From an uncultured Mucilaginibacter sp. (GTDB taxonomy: Bacteria; Bacteroidota; Bacteroidia; Sphingobacteriales; Sphingobacteriaceae), in NCBI RefSeq assembly GCF_946481715.1, contig NZ_CAMLOV010000041.1, positions 1 to 35,143 on the forward strand: a stretch of DNA of 35,143 bases, in the 5' to 3' direction. The position numbers and the translations under genes are program-made. Shown piece after piece: positions 8,109 through 16,794 of this stretch. How positions within the stretch are numbered: position 1 is the first letter of the stretch; each line of letters starts with the position of its first letter. The notes under the pieces are model-generated. The model was not told the origin of the DNA and did no database searches. It was given only the letters and a program-made list of their open reading frames with translations.

Positions 8109-10136
8109 TTAGCTAAACTTCTCCTCCATCATTTTCTCCAGCGCAAACATTTCATCGCGCAGCTTGGCGGCCAGCAGGAAATCCATATTCTTGGCGGCGG
8201 CAACCATATCCTTGCGGGTGCTTTCGATGGATTTTTTCAAATCGGGTTTGGTCATGTACTGTACAATCGGGTCGGCCGCAAGCGTTATGGCATCGTTCTC
8301 TACATAGGCCTGCTGTACGCCGCCTTTAAAGTCGACCACTGATGTTTGCTCCATAATTTCCTCGCGCGATTTGCCAACTGTACGGGGTACAATGCCATGC
8401 TCAGCATTGTATTTCATTTGCAGCTCGCGGCGGCGGGTGGTTTCTGATATAGTTATAGCCATCGAGTCCGTTATCTTGTCGGCATACATAATTACCCGGC
8501 CACGGTCGTTACGGGCAGCGCGGCCAATGGTTTGTATCAATGAGCGCTCTGACCTCAAAAAGCCTTCTTTATCCGCATCTAAAATAGCTACCAATGATAC
8601 CTCCGGCAGATCCAAACCCTCGCGTAATAAGTTAATGCCTATCAGTACATCAAATTCGCCCAGGCGCAACCCGCGCAATATCTCCACGCGCTGCAGGGTT
8701 TTTACTTCCGAGTGGATGTAGCGGCATTTAATGCCCAACCTATCCATGTATTTGGCCAGTTCTTCGGCCATGCGTTTGGTGAGGGTGGTTACCAATATGC
8801 GGTCGCCCATTTTTATGGTTTTATCCACCTCGTCAAGCAAGTCATCCACCTGGTTTATTACAGGGCGGATATCGATCAAGGGATCGAGCAGGCCAGTTGG
8901 GCGTATCACCTGCTCTACCACTACACCGCCCGATTTTTCCAGCTCGAAATCGGCTGGCGTTGCGCTTACATAAATCGTTTGCGGTGCCAAACGTTCAAAC
9001 TCCTGGAAGTTGAGCGGCCGGTTATCCATCGCTGCCGGCAAGCGGAAGCCATAATCAACCAGCGAGATCTTTCTCGACCTGTCCCCGCCGTACATCGCCC
9101 TTATCTGCGGCACGGTAACATGGCTTTCGTCAATCACCATCAGGTAATCGTCCGGGAAATAATCCAGCAAACAGAAGGGGCGCATACCCGGTTCGCGGCC
9201 GTCAAAAAAGCGGGAGTAGTTCTCTATGCCGCTGCAATAGCCCAATTCGCGGATCATCTCCAGGTCGTAATTTACCCTTTCTTCCAGCCTCTTAGCTTCT
9301 ATGAAGCGGCCATCATCAATAAATTGCTTTTTGCGGGTTTCCAGTTCCTCCTGTATGGCCCAAACCGATTGCTGGAAGCGCTCGCGCGGGGCAACGTACA
9401 GGTTGGCAGGATAAACCACCATATGCGTCATCTTCTCGATGGTTTTGCCGGTGGTGATATCAAAAGTGCTCAGTTCCTCTATATCATCCCCAAAAAAGGA
9501 AATACGGTAAGCATAATCCATATAGGCGGGGAAGATATCCACGGTATCGCCCTTTACCCTAAACGTACCGCGTTTAAAATCTGCCGTGGTGCGGGCGTAT
9601 AATATCTCTACCAGCCGGTGTAGAAAGGCATTGCGGCTAATACGCGTGCCCACCGCGAACTTAAATACCGAATTGGCAAAATCCTCGGGGTTACCCATAC
9701 CATAAATGCAGGAAATGGAGGAAACCACAATAACATCCCTCCTGCCGCTCATTAAAGCCGAGGTGGTGCGCAGGCGCAGTTTTTCTATCTCCTCGTTTAT
9801 CTGGAGGTCTTTTTCGATATAGGTATTGGATGAGGGTATAAACGCCTCGGGCTGGTAATAATCGTAGTAAGATACAAAGTAGTTCACCGCATTATCGGGG
9901 AAGAACTGCTTAAACTCGCCATACAACTGCGCCGCCAGGGTTTTGTTGTGGCTTAATATCAGCGTAGGCTTTTGGGTTTGCTCAATAACGTTGGCAATGG
10001 TAAACGTTTTGCCCGAGCCGGTTACCCCCAACAGGGTTTGGAAAGGGTCGCCGCTGTTAACGCCTTCCACCAGTTGTTTTATGGCGGTTGGCTGATCACC
10101 GGTTGGTACGTACTGAGAAGTTATTTTAAAATCCAT
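8109..10136 (-). CDS. uvrB: Excinuclease ABC subunit B (UvrB)
   Basis: A 675-residue nucleotide-excision-repair helicase-like subunit that receives damaged DNA from UvrA and positions UvrC. Seen in order: Walker A GVTGSGKT (37-44), the beta-hairpin region YYDYYQPEAFIPSSNTYIEKD (about 92-112), the DEAD-type VIDESHV, helicase motif III YVSATP, motifs V/VI (GINLLREGLDLPEV, QTIGRAARN) and a C-terminal UVR motif (LAAKLRDEMFALEKMM) that contacts UvrC. Length equals the family norm. The -7-like box TACCTTTG sits at 10142-10149 (minus strand), only five bases before the ATG, so a leaderless or near-leaderless transcript is possible. uvrA and uvrC are not in the window. Confidence 0.98.
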   Translation of the reverse strand: MDFKITSQYVPTGDQPTAIKQLVEGVNSGDPFQTLLGVTGSGKTFTIANVIEQTQKPTLILSHNKTLAAQLYGEFKQFFPDNAVNYFVSYYDYYQPEAFIPSSNTYIEKDLQINEEIEKLRLRTTSALMSGRRDVIVVSSISCIYGMGNPEDFANSVFKFAVGTRISRNAFLHRLVEILYARTTADFKRGTFRVKGDTVDIFPAYMDYAYRISFFGDDIEELSTFDITTGKTIEKMTHMVVYPANLYVAPRERFQQSVWAIQEELETRKKQFIDDGRFIEAKRLEERVNYDLEMIRELGYCSGIENYSRFFDGREPGMRPFCLLDYFPDDYLMVIDESHVTVPQIRAMYGGDRSRKISLVDYGFRLPAAMDNRPLNFQEFERLAPQTIYVSATPADFELEKSGGVVVEQVIRPTGLLDPLIDIRPVINQVDDLLDEVDKTIKMGDRILVTTLTKRMAEELAKYMDRLGIKCRYIHSEVKTLQRVEILRGLRLGEFDVLIGINLLREGLDLPEVSLVAILDADKEGFLRSERSLIQTIGRAARNDRGRVIMYADKITDSMAITISETTRRRELQMKYNAEHGIVPRTVGKSREEIMEQTSVVDFKGGVQQAYVENDAITLAADPIVQYMTKPDLKKSIESTRKDMVAAAKNMDFLLAAKLRDEMFALEKMMEEKFS

Positions 10137-10344
10137 TTATACAAAGGTATAGATTTGAGATGTTAGATATGAGATTTGAGATTCAACTCCAATAGTTTAA
10201 TGCTTAATCTGCTTTGAACAATTCAAAACTACCCCGGGTTAGTGACAACCCTATGGCAGTAGTAATTTAGTAAACGAAATAATTCAAAGATTGATTGTTA
10301 TTGTCTATCAATTTAGCAACCTTTAAAAAGATTTCAAGCGTCGC

Positions 10345-10450
10345 AACCGAAGGCATGATCCACGTACAGGGTAACCTGCCGAAAGCAAAATCTATGTTTG
10401 CTGTGGATGAGTGAATGACGAGTAAAGTTATGTTCCGCCAGGAATTGGCT
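10345..10450 (+). pseudogene. Remnant of a second upp gene (3' part only)
   Basis: This stretch aligns with bases 12095-12200 of the intact upp gene in the same orientation. By hand I count 38 of 45 matches in the first block (10346-10390) and 22 of 25 in the block beginning CTGTGGATGAG, with one net 3-base deletion between. Translated in the upp frame it reads EGMIHVQGNLPKAK then FAVDE, followed by a TGA where upp has a Glu codon. The rest of the gene (about 500 bases of 5' part) is absent. It lies in the ~325-base gap between uvrB and the marR stop; the remainder of that gap shows nothing recognisable. Confidence 0.8.
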
Positions 10451-10462
10451 TAACCAATTAAA

Positions 10463-10954
10463 TTACACAACGTTGTACTTTGACGATTTTAACCTTTGGG
10501 CCCTGACCAAAAAACTTTGTTCGCTAATTTGCTGCTCTACTTCGGTAATGGCTTTCATAAGGTTATTTTGGGTATTGGTAAGTTCGGCAGCGGCAGCCTT
10601 CATAATTTCCCAAACGGGTTGCATCTGTTTAACCAGCGCCTGGCCTTTGGCAGTTAACTGAATGAGCCGCTTACGCTCATCGGCTTTATCCTTTTTTGAC
10701 CGGATCAGCTTTTCTCTCTCCAGCTCTTTAAGCAGTGTTATGGTTGATGGATGGGTATATCCTATTTCGTTAGCAATTTCAACCACACTTAAAATAGGTT
10801 TAAAGTGCAGGGTATAAATAACCGGGAACCACTTGGGTTCAAAATCGATATTATTTGCTTTGTAAATAAGCACACCATCCTTACGAAGGGTATCGGCAAG
10901 GCGTTGCAGCCTTGTAGAAATAGCTAAAATCCCCGACTCGTCTATAACGTTCAT
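10463..10954 (-). CDS. MarR-family transcriptional regulator
   Basis: A 163-residue winged helix-turn-helix protein. The DNA-binding part covers about residues 50-105: ILSVVEIANEIGYTHPSTIT for the HTH, LLKELEREKLI for the linker, and a wing KDKADERKRLIQLT with the conserved D-x-R. The flanking helices (LQRLADTLRKDG, and the C-terminal coil from 120) form the dimer interface. It lies 12 bases downstream of a GNAT gene in a two-gene operon. The operon promoter overlaps a palindrome, so autoregulation is likely; the ligand cannot be inferred. Confidence 0.88.
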   Translation of the reverse strand: MNVIDESGILAISTRLQRLADTLRKDGVLIYKANNIDFEPKWFPVIYTLHFKPILSVVEIANEIGYTHPSTITLLKELEREKLIRSKKDKADERKRLIQLTAKGQALVKQMQPVWEIMKAAAAELTNTQNNLMKAITEVEQQISEQSFLVRAQRLKSSKYNVV

Positions 10955-10966
10955 TTGTTGCCCTGG

Positions 10967-11464
10967 CTAATTGTTCAAATATAACTCATAAAAAATAGTA
11001 TCGGCCCCCATCAATGGGAACGACTGGGGCAACGCTGTTTTGACCAACTGGGTAAATCCATTTTTTTCGTAAAAACGGTGGGCGGCCTTTAACATATCAA
11101 CGGTTCCTAAATAAATAGCGTTTATCTGGTTTTGTTCGCAATACGCTATTAAGGTATCTAACAACAGTTGCGCTATACCCAATTCTTTGCCCCGGTATTC
11201 TTTCCGCACAAACATTTTGCGCAAAGCGCCGGCATTATTGCCTATTGCAATAATACCAATGGTGCCAACCAATTCGCCATTGTGAAATGCCCCCCAAAAA
11301 TTGCCTCCCGTTTGGTGGTAATTGGTTTCAATATCCAGCAGGTCGGGTTGCCCTTCAAGCGTTACCGGCACGTTAAATTCTATTTGCTGTATGGGGAGGA
11401 TAATGTTGATGATCTCTTCGCAATAGCTGTTGTTTAAGCTATTTATTTGTGTTGGGGCGTTCAT
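10967..11464 (-). CDS. GNAT-family N-acetyltransferase
   Basis: A 165-residue single-domain GNAT enzyme that would transfer acetyl from acetyl-CoA to an amine. Motif A is visible as LRKMFVRKEYRGKELGIAQLLL, with the pyrophosphate-binding R-G-K-E-L-G-I-A loop near residues 94-101. The C-terminal signature AAHRFYEKNGFTQL (motif B) is also present. MarR regulators and GNAT enzymes often occur together, sometimes fused, and this pair has a 12-base gap with the enzyme first. The substrate is unknown. The promoter directly upstream has good consensus elements and an embedded palindrome. Confidence 0.87.
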   Translation of the reverse strand: MNAPTQINSLNNSYCEEIINIILPIQQIEFNVPVTLEGQPDLLDIETNYHQTGGNFWGAFHNGELVGTIGIIAIGNNAGALRKMFVRKEYRGKELGIAQLLLDTLIAYCEQNQINAIYLGTVDMLKAAHRFYEKNGFTQLVKTALPQSFPLMGADTIFYELYLNN

Positions 11465-11481
11465 AATAATTAATTTACGTA

Positions 11482-11512
11482 CAAATCTACGTAGTTAACT
11501 ACATATAATCAA
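11482..11512 (-). promoter_or_regulatory. Promoter with embedded palindrome for the GNAT-marR operon
   Basis: On the minus strand a TTG (-33; plus 11510-11512), a 20-base spacer and TAGATTTG (-7; plus 11482-11489) match the Bacteroidota promoter pattern, 17 bases before the GNAT ATG. A perfect 12-bp palindrome GTAGTTAACTAC (11491-11502) fills the spacer and extends imperfectly outward (10 of 13 matched positions per arm). This is a natural place for MarR repressor binding. Confidence 0.6.
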
Positions 11513-11594
11513 GTAAAAATTCTACTCATCAATATTTTGGCTTCGCTGCAAAAAATAAAATAGACTGTTTTATATAAAAACTTTAATTTTAAGA

Positions 11595-12239
11595 ATGATT
11601 TTCACCCTCAATAAAACCGATAGCATAGCCAACCTGTACCTCGCCGATATGCGCGATGTTGCCACCCAATTGGACCGCGCCCGCTTTCGCCGCAGCCAGG
11701 AAAAGCTTGGCGCTATCCTTGCTTACGAGATCAGCAAAACTTTAAAATACGAAACCAGGGAAGTACAAACGCCCTTGGGCACCTGCAACATAAACGTACC
11801 TGCACAGCAACCTGTATTGGCCACCATCCTGCGTGCAGGGCTGCCCTTTCACCAGGGGTTTATGGATTTTTTTGAGCAATCAGAATCCGCCTTTATTACC
11901 GCCTGCCGCAAAACCAAAAAGAGTGGCAGCTTTACCATACAGGTAGACCATATTAGCACCCCCAACCTGGACGGCAAGGTTTTAATAATGATAGATACCA
12001 TGCTGGCCACCGGGCAAAGCGTAGTAAATGTTTGTAAGGAACTGATAGCCCAATACGATATTGCCGAACTGCACGTAGCCGCCGTTATTGCCAGTTCCGA
12101 AGGCATCACCCACGTACGGGCCAACCTGCCCAAAGCAAAAATTTGGGTTTGCGCTGTGGACGAGGAAATGACGAGTAAGAGTTATATAGTGCCGGGCTTG
12201 GGCGATGCGGGAGATTTGGCGTTTGGGGAGAAAGTGTAG
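11595..12239 (+). CDS. upp: Uracil phosphoribosyltransferase
   Basis: A 214-residue enzyme converting uracil and PRPP to UMP in pyrimidine salvage. The PRPP loop IDTMLATGQS (133-142) corresponds to the family's DPMLATGGS. The uracil-binding C-terminus YIVPGLGDAGDLAFG is nearly canonical. LRAGLPFHQG (80-88) is the conserved flexible-loop region. Length is as expected. A degenerate partial copy of its 3' third sits 1.7 kb upstream. No clear terminator follows; the 3' side has AT-rich direct repeats (GATTTACGA twice). Confidence 0.97.
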   Translation: MIFTLNKTDSIANLYLADMRDVATQLDRARFRRSQEKLGAILAYEISKTLKYETREVQTPLGTCNINVPAQQPVLATILRAGLPFHQGFMDFFEQSESAFITACRKTKKSGSFTIQVDHISTPNLDGKVLIMIDTMLATGQSVVNVCKELIAQYDIAELHVAAVIASSEGITHVRANLPKAKIWVCAVDEEMTSKSYIVPGLGDAGDLAFGEKV

Positions 12240-12278
12240 GGGATTTACGAATTATGATTTTAGATTTACGATTTAAAT

Positions 12279-13796
12279 TCATAACTTATCGGGGAATATC
12301 TTCAATTTCATACCCAAAGTTTTAATCGGAATAACCGTAGCGCCGTTATAAATGTAGGTGCCGTCGGTTAGGCGACTGTTACTAATGATGGACAGTTTAG
12401 AAATATCCACGCCCCGTATTATACTTTTAAAATCATGTACCACTTCACCATCAATTGTGCTATACGAGCTAGACTCCCCAAAAGGGCAAATCAGCAACTT
12501 GCCATCTGTTAAATAGCCCGTTTTCCCTATAGGCCGCAAATTGCCTATATCTATTGCCTTATTAGAGTTATAGCCATTTATATAAAGCTGATTATCATAA
12601 ATAATGACAGTTTCGGCAGGGTTCTTAAATTTGGCTATATCAAACGGCTCATCCTGTTTGGTAAGCCGGTTAAAAATGGTTAGTTGCTCTATTTTTTGTG
12701 GAATTTTCCGTGGGTCGTAAGGCCGGTAATAGCCATCGGAGGTTTTTATCAGGAAACCGCTCTTTTCCTTTGCATAATCATACTTAAAATTTCCATTACT
12801 TAGGGGCATATATAAAGAATCAGTCCCCCGTTCAAATAAATGCAAACGAAAAGGGAGCACGGTTTCTATACTAATATGCTTTTCTTTAAAGTATTCAATA
12901 GTTGTTTTCAACCACTCCAGCGACGGCCTGTTGGTTTCAGAGTAATCGTTACCGCCACCCTTCTCATACGAGTGTTCACCATCTGTAAGTGAATAAGTTT
13001 CGTCGTTCCATTTAATTTCTGTCAGTTTATCGGCATTAAGCGTAAGCCTGTTCACTTGGTCGCTTATACCATAAACATGACTGTTATAAATAAAATAATT
13101 GGCCGACACCAATGAAGTTCCGGCCATGCCCTCGCTATCCTCAACTTTCAAGGCTTCGAAGGTTTCTTTTTCCAGCCTTGGGCGATAATGTTTATTGAGC
13201 AGGTACAGTCCGTTTTTATCGGTATAGTAGTCTCTTGCCAAATGCTTTAACGATGCGGCATCTAAAAGCGCATCACCCGTAATTTTCTCTAACTTTTCAT
13301 TATAAATTGCAAACAATGCGGCAGTTTTATCTGTGTAAATGCTATCCGTTATGGCCGTGAAGCCAGAGATGTCTACACTTTTGACTTCGTTCCTGGCTAT
13401 GTTGTAAAAATAGATTGCCTTTTGAGATTTCAGGATTGCATAGCCATACCGGCTGTATAACGCCCTTAAATTTTTTAAATCCTCTTTGATTGGAAAGTTC
13501 TCTTTAAATAAATTCAGGTCACCAAATAAGATAAGCGTAGTTTTTTTATAGTTTATGGTTTTATCTTGCACATATGTGTATCCATCCCACATTACGCCTT
13601 CAGGAGTGGTGCCCCCCGTCATGGTGTATGTCGCAATAGTCTTCTTTTCAGGATCGATCTTATACCACCCTAAAATGTATGGTGATGCGCTTGCTGTAAT
13701 CGTATCGGCTATCTTGTTACCTTTATCGCCAGGATTTTGAGCGTAAACATCCCCAACCGAAAACAATAAATAAAGAAGTGCTATTATTTTTCTCAT
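12279..13796 (-). CDS. Secreted DKNYY-like repeat protein, unknown function
   Basis: A 505-residue protein with a cleavable signal peptide (MRKIIALLYLLFSVGDVYAQ; cut after VYA-Q), so periplasmic or exported. The mature part contains several short motifs of the type 'aromatic-x-D-K-x-x-x-Y', such as RDYYTDKNGLYLL and STEQ-like SDGYYRPYDPRKIP. The clearest resembles the DKNYY family, whose members read like repeated 'display' strands. No enzyme motif was seen. The 5' flank shows no consensus promoter. It is convergent with upp, whose stop is only 39 bases away. Confidence 0.65.
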   Translation of the reverse strand: MRKIIALLYLLFSVGDVYAQNPGDKGNKIADTITASASPYILGWYKIDPEKKTIATYTMTGGTTPEGVMWDGYTYVQDKTINYKKTTLILFGDLNLFKENFPIKEDLKNLRALYSRYGYAILKSQKAIYFYNIARNEVKSVDISGFTAITDSIYTDKTAALFAIYNEKLEKITGDALLDAASLKHLARDYYTDKNGLYLLNKHYRPRLEKETFEALKVEDSEGMAGTSLVSANYFIYNSHVYGISDQVNRLTLNADKLTEIKWNDETYSLTDGEHSYEKGGGNDYSETNRPSLEWLKTTIEYFKEKHISIETVLPFRLHLFERGTDSLYMPLSNGNFKYDYAKEKSGFLIKTSDGYYRPYDPRKIPQKIEQLTIFNRLTKQDEPFDIAKFKNPAETVIIYDNQLYINGYNSNKAIDIGNLRPIGKTGYLTDGKLLICPFGESSSYSTIDGEVVHDFKSIIRGVDISKLSIISNSRLTDGTYIYNGATVIPIKTLGMKLKIFPDKL

Positions 13797-13928
13797 AACT
13801 TTACCAAGGCTACTAATTTAAGCCCTTTAATTGATGATGCTTAGCAGAAGGGCAGAATAATTCACAGCCATTTCCAACAGAGAATTTAAGTTAACTCCAT
13901 CTAAGCATCGTTATAGTTACCTGCATTG

Positions 13929-14624
13929 ATGAAAAAATACACCCACCTTTTCTTCGACCTCGACCACACCATCTGGGATTTTGACAAGAACGCCGAAGAA
14001 ACCCTGCACGAGCTTTACGGCACTTACAATTTAAAAGATATCGGGCTGCACTCTGCCGACTTGTTTATAGAAACGTACACCCGGCACAACCACCGCCTTT
14101 GGGCGCAATACCATTTGGGCGAGATCACCAAAGACGAACTGCGCGATGCCCGCTTCAAATCAACCTTTACAGAGTTGGGCTTACACCCAAATTTGATGCC
14201 TGCCGATTTTGAGGACGCCTACGTAGACCTCTGCCCTACCAAAACTAACCTGTTCCCCCATGCGCACGAAACATTGGCGTATTTGCAGTCGAAGTATACC
14301 CTGCACCTTATCTCCAACGGTTTTAAGGATTCCACCACGCTAAAAGTTAACGGCACTGATTTGGTGAAATATTTCCAAAACATCATCATCTCCGAGGTGG
14401 TTGGCGTTAACAAACCCGATCCGCTCATCTTCCAGCACGCTATCGGCCTGGCCGGTGCCACCAAAGAAGAAAGCCTAATGATAGGCGACAGCATCGAGGC
14501 TGATATCCGCGGCGCATTGGGCTTTGGGATGGATGCCATTTATTTTAACCCGCTCGGCTTAGATAAACCTGAAGATGTGCCGGTGCAGATAAGCCATTTA
14601 AAAGAGTTAACTTTAATGTTGTAG
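13929..14624 (+). CDS. YjjG-family HAD hydrolase (noncanonical pyrimidine nucleotidase)
   Basis: A 231-residue HAD-superfamily phosphatase. Motif I is HLFFDLDHTIWDFD with nucleophile Asp10 and acid/base Asp12; motif II is LHLISNGF; motif III/IV is KPDPLIFQHA followed by LMIGDSIEADIRGALGFGM. The order and the DLDHT(I/L)WDFD start are diagnostic of the YjjG family, which dephosphorylates noncanonical or surplus pyrimidine nucleoside monophosphates (5'-nucleotidase). I chose ATG 13929 rather than the TTG three bases earlier. It is close to upp but on the other side of an opposing gene, so a functional link is only suggestive. Confidence 0.92.
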   Translation: MKKYTHLFFDLDHTIWDFDKNAEETLHELYGTYNLKDIGLHSADLFIETYTRHNHRLWAQYHLGEITKDELRDARFKSTFTELGLHPNLMPADFEDAYVDLCPTKTNLFPHAHETLAYLQSKYTLHLISNGFKDSTTLKVNGTDLVKYFQNIIISEVVGVNKPDPLIFQHAIGLAGATKEESLMIGDSIEADIRGALGFGMDAIYFNPLGLDKPEDVPVQISHLKELTLML

Positions 14625-14694
14625 AACGGCCTTTTGCTCCTACCGGATCGCCTTTCTTTCGCAATAATTCTTTTTTATCTTCATCTTTACCATT

Positions 14695-15228
14695 ATGAAC
14701 ATCGCCAAAGAACGCCGCAACATTGATGCCGCATTGGATAGCTACCGCAACCAACTGGACGGTTTTACCGAAGAGGCCTTCGCCACCACTCCGGCCATGG
14801 GCGGCTGGAGCTATGCTGAAGTGTATGATCATATTATGAAGGCCAGCCTGGGTTCCACTATTGCTTTGGAGCGTTGTACGCACAACAACTGCCCGCCTAC
14901 TAAAAAAGGCATGAACCTTTGGGGGTACTACCTCATGCTTACCGGTAACTTCCCGCCTTTTAAAGTAAAGATACCCAAATCAGTCGCCGCAAAAATGGCA
15001 CCGAAGAAAATTACAGTAGAAGAAGCCAAAAACCTTATTGTAAAAGTGCGCAAACGGGTGGAGGAAGCGGCTAAGCTATTGCCCGACGCCCCGCTGCGCG
15101 CCAAATGGGAGCACCCGCGTTTAGGTATGCTGAACGCCGAACAATGGTTTAAGTTTATCCGTATACATTTACAGCATCATTTGGATCAATTGGAGCGGAT
15201 AAATAAAAGCTTAAATGCAAACAGCTAA
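14695..15228 (+). CDS. DinB-like (DinB_2 superfamily) protein
   Basis: A 177-residue helical protein with the DinB/YfiT-like four-helix-bundle pattern. WSYAEVYDHIMKA places a metal-binding His (about residue 48) in helix 2, and IRIHLQHHLDQLERI supplies the other His residues (about 159-164) in the last helix. Such proteins are metal-binding and thought to be thiol-dependent transferases or damage-response proteins; the actual substrate is not known. The last 14 bases overlap the start of the next gene, indicating translational coupling. Length matches the family (150-180). Confidence 0.8.
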   Translation: MNIAKERRNIDAALDSYRNQLDGFTEEAFATTPAMGGWSYAEVYDHIMKASLGSTIALERCTHNNCPPTKKGMNLWGYYLMLTGNFPPFKVKIPKSVAAKMAPKKITVEEAKNLIVKVRKRVEEAAKLLPDAPLRAKWEHPRLGMLNAEQWFKFIRIHLQHHLDQLERINKSLNANS

Positions 15229-15676
15229 GCCATCTTTAACCGCTTTTAATAACTGGCTACGGTTTATAAGCTGCGGAGTATATCTGGCCTCGCTAACACA
15301 AACCGGTTACTGTACCGAAGCCAACTGCGATTCTATCGGAATTGGGTGTTTGGTAGGGGGAATAATTGGCGTTTTAAGTGGCGGTGCCGCGTTAACGTGG
15401 CTTGCTAACCCATTTATATTTACATCCTGGTTTACAGTATACAACAACCCTAAGCTCTCTATATTTGCAAGTATTGCAGCCGTTTTAATAGCGCTTTCTT
15501 TTCTATTATTCAACCAAATAATGAAAGATGAAGCGGGGAATTACAGTAAAATTACCGCTTATGGGCTCGGGTACTGGCTCTGGCTTTTAAGCGCTGCCAT
15601 TATGGTGGCCGGAAATTTATATGCAAAGAGCTGGAACACTGTTATTCTCAATAAAAATAAATTTTTTTCTCATTGA
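15215..15676 (+). CDS. Four-helix membrane protein, unknown
   Basis: A 153-residue membrane protein beginning inside the preceding DinB-like gene (14-base overlap, different frame). Hydrophobic segments lie at about 14-26, 42-72, 82-100 and 115-135. There are three Cys in the first loop region (SCGVY, GYCTEANCDS, GIGCLVGG), which may form disulfides outside the membrane. No family was recognised. Coupling with the DinB-like gene suggests the two work together or are simply compactly arranged. Confidence 0.65.
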   Translation: MQTAKPSLTAFNNWLRFISCGVYLASLTQTGYCTEANCDSIGIGCLVGGIIGVLSGGAALTWLANPFIFTSWFTVYNNPKLSIFASIAAVLIALSFLLFNQIMKDEAGNYSKITAYGLGYWLWLLSAAIMVAGNLYAKSWNTVILNKNKFFSH

Positions 15677-15748
15677 AACCTTTTACATTTAACATAGTCT
15701 TAACAGTATAATTATTTGATAATAGGATATTTGTAAAAACAATACAAA

Positions 15749-15859
15749 ATGAATTTTGAATTTGCGTACTTGTTTGTAGTTGGATTGCTGGTACTGCTTG
15801 GCGCATTTTACCTGAGCCCTTACGAACTAAAAGTTAATGAAGACGAGGACGACGAATAA
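15749..15859 (+). CDS. 36-residue single-pass membrane microprotein with acidic tail
   Basis: An ATG-to-TAA ORF of 36 residues starting MNFEFAYLFVVGLLVLLGAF, followed by a positively neutral Pro-Tyr turn and a strongly acidic end (KVNEDEDDE). The composition, one hydrophobic helix plus a Glu/Asp tail, is that of a genuine membrane microprotein rather than random sequence. It has its own 5' space of 72 bases with a GATATTTG near-consensus -7 box, and lies 75 bases before the LpxH-like gene. No homologue family is known to me. Confidence 0.5.
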   Translation: MNFEFAYLFVVGLLVLLGAFYLSPYELKVNEDEDDE

Positions 15860-15934
15860 CCGCCTGCCCCAAAGCACCCCCCCTGTTTTATACCGGTATT
15901 TTTTACCGGGCTGCACAATTACCCCCTAAATTGA

Positions 15935-16789
15935 ATGGCCAAAAGAGAAGTTGATATCGTTATCATATCTGATGTGCATTTGGGCACATACGGCTGCCAC
16001 GCCAAAGAACTCCTGAAATATTTGAAAAGCATTAAACCAAAAATGCTTATCCTCAACGGCGATATTATTGATATATGGCAGTTCAGCAAATCGTACTGGC
16101 CCGAAACACACATGAAAGTGGTGCGCCGCATCCTCAAATTTGTTACCGAAGGCATCCCCGTTTATTACCTCACCGGCAACCACGATGAAATGCTGCGCAA
16201 GTTTACCGATTTCGACCTCGGCACCTTCCAGCTCCTCAATAAAGTAGTTTTAAATATCGACGGCAAAAAAGCCTGGATATTCCATGGCGACGTGTTTGAT
16301 GTTACCATGCAGCACTCCAAATGGCTGGCCAAGCTGGGCGCCGTTGGTTACGATACCCTTATCATCATCAACAGTATAACAAATTGGTTTCTCACAGCTA
16401 TGGGCCGCCCAAAAATGAGCTTCTCGCAAAAAGTGAAAGCCCGGTTTAAAGATGCCGTAAAATTCATCAACGCTTTTGAGCAAACCGCTGCCGACCTGGC
16501 CGTGGAAAAAGAATATAGCTATGTAATTTGCGGGCACATTCACCACGCCGAGATCCGTGAAATACACTCTACCGAACAAACCGGCAGCGTGCTATACCTC
16601 AACAGTGGCGACTGGGTAGAAAGCCTCACCGCCTTAGAATACCACGACAAAGCCTGGAAAATATTCACCTACACCCCCGAAGCCTTCCAAACCGATGCCG
16701 ACGAAGACGATACCACCGATGCCGAAGACCTGGATGCCAAACTGGATGTAAACAAGCTGTTAGAGAGGTTTAGGCAGGAAGCAGAGTAG
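15935..16789 (+). CDS. LpxH-like metallophosphoesterase (UDP-2,3-diacylglucosamine diphosphatase family)
   Basis: A 284-residue calcineurin-type phosphoesterase with all metal-site motifs: SDVHLG (Asp13, His15), NGDIID (Asp43), GNHDE (Asn82, His83), HGDVFD (His117) and GHIHH (His201, His203). The spacing and the WQFSKSYWPETHMKV insert after motif II resemble Bacteroidota proteins annotated as UDP-2,3-diacylglucosamine diphosphatase. These act in lipid A synthesis by cutting UDP-2,3-diacyl-GlcN to lipid X and UMP at the inner membrane. A second LpxH-type gene may exist elsewhere, so this exact reaction is probable, not proven. The C-terminal ~40 residues are an extra acidic tail (ADEDDTTDAEDLD). 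No SD is visible. Confidence 0.85.
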   Translation: MAKREVDIVIISDVHLGTYGCHAKELLKYLKSIKPKMLILNGDIIDIWQFSKSYWPETHMKVVRRILKFVTEGIPVYYLTGNHDEMLRKFTDFDLGTFQLLNKVVLNIDGKKAWIFHGDVFDVTMQHSKWLAKLGAVGYDTLIIINSITNWFLTAMGRPKMSFSQKVKARFKDAVKFINAFEQTAADLAVEKEYSYVICGHIHHAEIREIHSTEQTGSVLYLNSGDWVESLTALEYHDKAWKIFTYTPEAFQTDADEDDTTDAEDLDAKLDVNKLLERFRQEAE

Positions 16790-16794
16790 TTTGT

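Noticed and set aside
8712..9602. Long plus-strand frame of 296 codons inside uvrB
   Set aside because: It is antisense to a clearly conserved gene, and its composition shows no domain; a shadow of uvrB codon use.
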